From positions 13,256-61,524 of the forward strand of contig DYNF01000013.1 in NCBI GenBank assembly GCA_020721205.1: a DNA stretch of 48,269 nt. The letters are read 5' to 3'. The notes under the pieces are model-generated. The model worked only from the letters and a program-made list of their open reading frames with translations, did not search any database and was not told the origin of the DNA. A program made the position numbers and the translations under genes. Source of the stretch: Prochloron sp. SulCav_FS08_3_32_3330. GTDB taxonomy: Bacteria > Cyanobacteriota > Cyanobacteriia > Cyanobacteriales > DYNF01. Shown here in pieces: positions 45,444-48,269 of the stretch. Positions within the stretch are counted from its first letter, which is position 1. Each line of letters starts with the position of its first letter.

Positions 45444-48005
45444 ATGGTTAATATTCCTAAATTAATTCCTCTGAATCAAGAGGAGAAAAACTTAAAAAAA
45501 TCTCATTTTTTAGTCATCAATGAAAATGACAGTAAAAAAGTTATTCATTTAACCAAAAATAGTTATTCTATTGGTAGGGCTTCTAGTTGTTCAATTATTT
45601 TAAATTCTCGTTTAGTTTCTCGTCATCATGCTACTTTAATTAGGATAAAATATCCCCAAACTAATCAATATTTATTTTGGATTATAGATGGAGATTTACA
45701 AGGAAATCGTAGCACAAATAATCTATTTATTAATAATAAAAGATGTTTTTGGCACGAGTTAAAACCAGGGGATAAAATTGGTTTTGGGGCAGGAGTAACT
45801 GCTCAATATTTGATTGAAGAACATATTAAAGGAGATCCAGCAAATGAAGATACTATTGCCACAGAAAATAAAATAAAATCCCTTAATATTATTAAGAAGA
45901 CAGAGCAATTATTAGAAATAGAAGAATTAGAAAAAACGAAAATTCAAGAAATATCAAAAATTGTTACTTCTCAATTTCAATCTACCCAAAATCAAGAAGA
46001 ATTAACACCTCTACCTGAATTACTTTCTGAATTATTACCTCATCCAATTATTGAAATTAATTTAGAAGGGGAAATAACTTATCTTAATTCTATTGCCCTT
46101 TATCATTTTAAAGATCTAGAAAATAATCCTGATCATTTAATTTTAAAAGGTATTATTCAAGAAGTAGAAAAACAACATAAACCCTTATTAGTTAGACATA
46201 TTCGAGTTAATCACAAACTCTATAAACAATATATTCATTATTTAGAAGAAAATCAAGTGATTAGAAGTTATATTTTTGATTTAAGTGTGCGGGAAGAAAC
46301 AGAAAAAGCTTTAATTCAAAGTGAAGAAAGATATAAAGCTGTAGTGCGACAAATTTCTGAAGGGATCTTTTTAGTAGATGCTCAAACTAAACAAATTTTA
46401 GAAGCAAATCCGGCATATACTGATTTATTAGGTTATGATCCCACAGAAATTTTAAAGTTAACTTTAGATGATATTATTGCTTGGCAATACGATGTAATTG
46501 AAAAAGATTTAGACCTCCTTTCTATTTCTAATCCTGATTTAATGGGGGAGTCTATTCATCGTTGTAAAGATAACTCCTTAATTGATGTGGAAGTTAATAT
46601 TAGTTTAATCCATTATGATACTCAAAAAATCTTCTGTTTTGCTGTGAGAAATATTACGGAAAGAAAGCAATCAGAAGAACTTTTACACTACCAAGCTTTT
46701 CATGATTTACTCACAGGATTACCCAATCGAACTTTATTTCAGCAAAGATTAAATACCGCTATTAATAATGCTAAAATTAATCAAAATGAATTAGCAATTA
46801 TATTTTTAGATCTAGATCGTTTTAAAACAATTAATGATACTTTAGGTCATGGAATCGGAGATAAACTATTAGAAAATGTAGCAGAAAGATTATTAAAATG
46901 TGTGAGAGATGAAGACACAGTAGCCCGTTGGGGTGGGGATGAATTTACAATTTTATTACCCCATATTCAAAGCAAAGAACAAACTCTAAAAATTGCCCAG
47001 AGAATTTTACACGCCATGACTCCTATTTTTGAAATAGAAGAAAATGAATTTCATATTAGTTGTAGTATGGGAATTTCTATTTTTCCGATGGATGGTCAAG
47101 ATGGTAAAATCTTATTAAGAAATGCGGATGTAGCTTTATATCGTGCCAAAGATCAAGGACGAAATAATTATCAATGTTATTTACCTATTATGAATGATCA
47201 ATCTTCCGATATTTTAACCCTTGAAAATCGTCTTCATTCTGCCCTTCAACGTAATGAATTTTATCTTTATTATCAACCTCAAATTAATACAAAAACTCAA
47301 AAAATTAGCGGTATAGAAGCCCTTTTACGTTGGCATGATCCTACTTCTAATCAATTAATTCCTCCGGCTAAATTTATTCCCATCGCTGAAGAAACGGGTT
47401 TAATTATTCCGATTGGAGAATGGGTTTTACGCACAGCTTGTCTCCAAAATAAAGCATGGCAAGATGCTGGTTTTACTCCGGTAAGAGTAGCAGTTAATTT
47501 ATCTCCTCGTCAATTTCAACAAAAAAATATTGTTAGTTTAGTCACAAATATTTTAACAGAAACAGGTCTTGATCCTCATTGGTTAGAGTTAGAAATTACG
47601 GAAAATACGTTAATGCAAAATATGGATTTTGCTCAAAAAGCTTTAACCGAATTAAGTCAAATGGGAGTCCATTTATCTATGGATGATTTTGGCACAGGTT
47701 ATTCTTCTTTAGGTTATTTAAAAAAATTCCCTTTTGATACTTTAAAAATTGATCAATCTTTTATTCGAGATTTACAACAACAACCGAAGGATATAGCGAT
47801 TATTTCGGCTGTTATTGCTTTAGGAAAAGGCTTTAATCTACGCATTTTAGCTGAAGGAGTGGAAACAGAAAATCAACTTAATCTTTTAAATAATTTACAT
47901 TGTGAAGAAATGCAAGGTTATTGGTTTGCTAAACCTCTTTCTGTGGAAAATATAACCGCTTTATTTCAAGAAAATTTAACTAATTTTTTCAAAAAAGAAT
48001 CATGA
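45444..48005 (+). CDS. FHA-PAS-GGDEF-EAL signalling protein
   Basis: FHA: SIGRASSCSIILNSRLVSRHHATL; GGDEF variant ARWGGDEFTILLPH; EAL: GIEALLRWHDP, DDFGTGYSSLGYLKKFPFDTLKIDQSFI, AEGVETENQ. Confidence 0.95.
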   Translation: MVNIPKLIPLNQEEKNLKKSHFLVINENDSKKVIHLTKNSYSIGRASSCSIILNSRLVSRHHATLIRIKYPQTNQYLFWIIDGDLQGNRSTNNLFINNKRCFWHELKPGDKIGFGAGVTAQYLIEEHIKGDPANEDTIATENKIKSLNIIKKTEQLLEIEELEKTKIQEISKIVTSQFQSTQNQEELTPLPELLSELLPHPIIEINLEGEITYLNSIALYHFKDLENNPDHLILKGIIQEVEKQHKPLLVRHIRVNHKLYKQYIHYLEENQVIRSYIFDLSVREETEKALIQSEERYKAVVRQISEGIFLVDAQTKQILEANPAYTDLLGYDPTEILKLTLDDIIAWQYDVIEKDLDLLSISNPDLMGESIHRCKDNSLIDVEVNISLIHYDTQKIFCFAVRNITERKQSEELLHYQAFHDLLTGLPNRTLFQQRLNTAINNAKINQNELAIIFLDLDRFKTINDTLGHGIGDKLLENVAERLLKCVRDEDTVARWGGDEFTILLPHIQSKEQTLKIAQRILHAMTPIFEIEENEFHISCSMGISIFPMDGQDGKILLRNADVALYRAKDQGRNNYQCYLPIMNDQSSDILTLENRLHSALQRNEFYLYYQPQINTKTQKISGIEALLRWHDPTSNQLIPPAKFIPIAEETGLIIPIGEWVLRTACLQNKAWQDAGFTPVRVAVNLSPRQFQQKNIVSLVTNILTETGLDPHWLELEITENTLMQNMDFAQKALTELSQMGVHLSMDDFGTGYSSLGYLKKFPFDTLKIDQSFIRDLQQQPKDIAIISAVIALGKGFNLRILAEGVETENQLNLLNNLHCEEMQGYWFAKPLSVENITALFQENLTNFFKKES

Positions 48006-48033
48006 AAAAAAGAACCATGAAAAAAGAACCATG

Positions 48034-48082
48034 AAAAAAGTCCTAGAGCGTCTTTCCGTGTTTCGACCTCAAGGACTTTTTC
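48034..48082. terminator. Terminator-like hairpin
   Basis: aaaaaagtcct ... aggactttttctttt. Confidence 0.6.
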
Positions 48083-48269
48083 TTTTAGGATTTCTCCCCA
48101 CACCTTATTTAATCTGCTTTTAGGATAGACTTTTAAGATTTAAGTTGGGATAATTTGGTGACACTTTTAAGATTGGCACGATTTTTTAGGCTCGTTGTTG
48201 TGCTTTAGCACCAAGGCGTTTTCAAAGTCAGAAAAGCCCTCACCCCCAGCCCCTCTCCCACAAGGAGAG

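Noticed and set aside
1-48269. tRNA/rRNA genes
   Set aside because: None recognised by eye (no convincing GGTTCGAATCC-type T-arm with a matching acceptor stem); a tRNAscan-SE run would be needed to exclude them.

Overview
AT-rich cyanobacterial chromosomal window (chlH, petG, ftrC, menE-like, sppA, HIP1-type gcgatcgc sites; probably a unicellular Geminocystis/Cyanobacterium-like lineage, by inference). The housekeeping backbone is ordinary: comF-like, ftrC, DUF309, LptA-like, acyltransferase, PstS-like, hflX, LuxR-HTH/NB-ARC/TPR STAND protein, CapA, menE, sppA, petG, ABC ATPase, alpha-carbonic anhydrase, DUF3326, PhzF, chlH, rhodanese, recN, FHA-PAS-GGDEF-EAL. The standout is a roughly 11 kb accessory island between chlH and a cytochrome b-like gene (about 29.4-41 kb). 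It holds many toxin-antitoxin (TA) modules (HicBA, HigBA-like, DUF5615/DUF433-like, Panacea-like), orphan or truncated TA pieces, and a single-chain Type IIG-like restriction-modification enzyme. It is punctuated by eight copies of a near-identical ~65 bp leader, all on the + strand. The leader carries a -35 TTGATG (TTGATA in one copy), an 18-bp spacer, a -10 TAAAAT or TACAAT, and usually a short AAAATT-GT-AATTTT palindrome, and in seven copies it runs up to or almost to a start codon. The leader drives intact hicBA pairs, hicB stubs, no gene, or a non-TA cytochrome gene, so the island looks like a leader-punctuated cassette array. An inverted-repeat element whose two arms change together abuts several leaders. 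Other points: a free-standing papain-fold toxin/immunity-like pair, a VapBC-like module between two related STAND C-terminal tails, palindromic repeats captured in frame in the STAND protein, a frameshifted DUF697-like GTPase relic, orphan 3' tails of a Type IIG enzyme, and a possible IS200/IS605 right-end relic upstream of recN. All family calls are from reading motifs; no searches were run.
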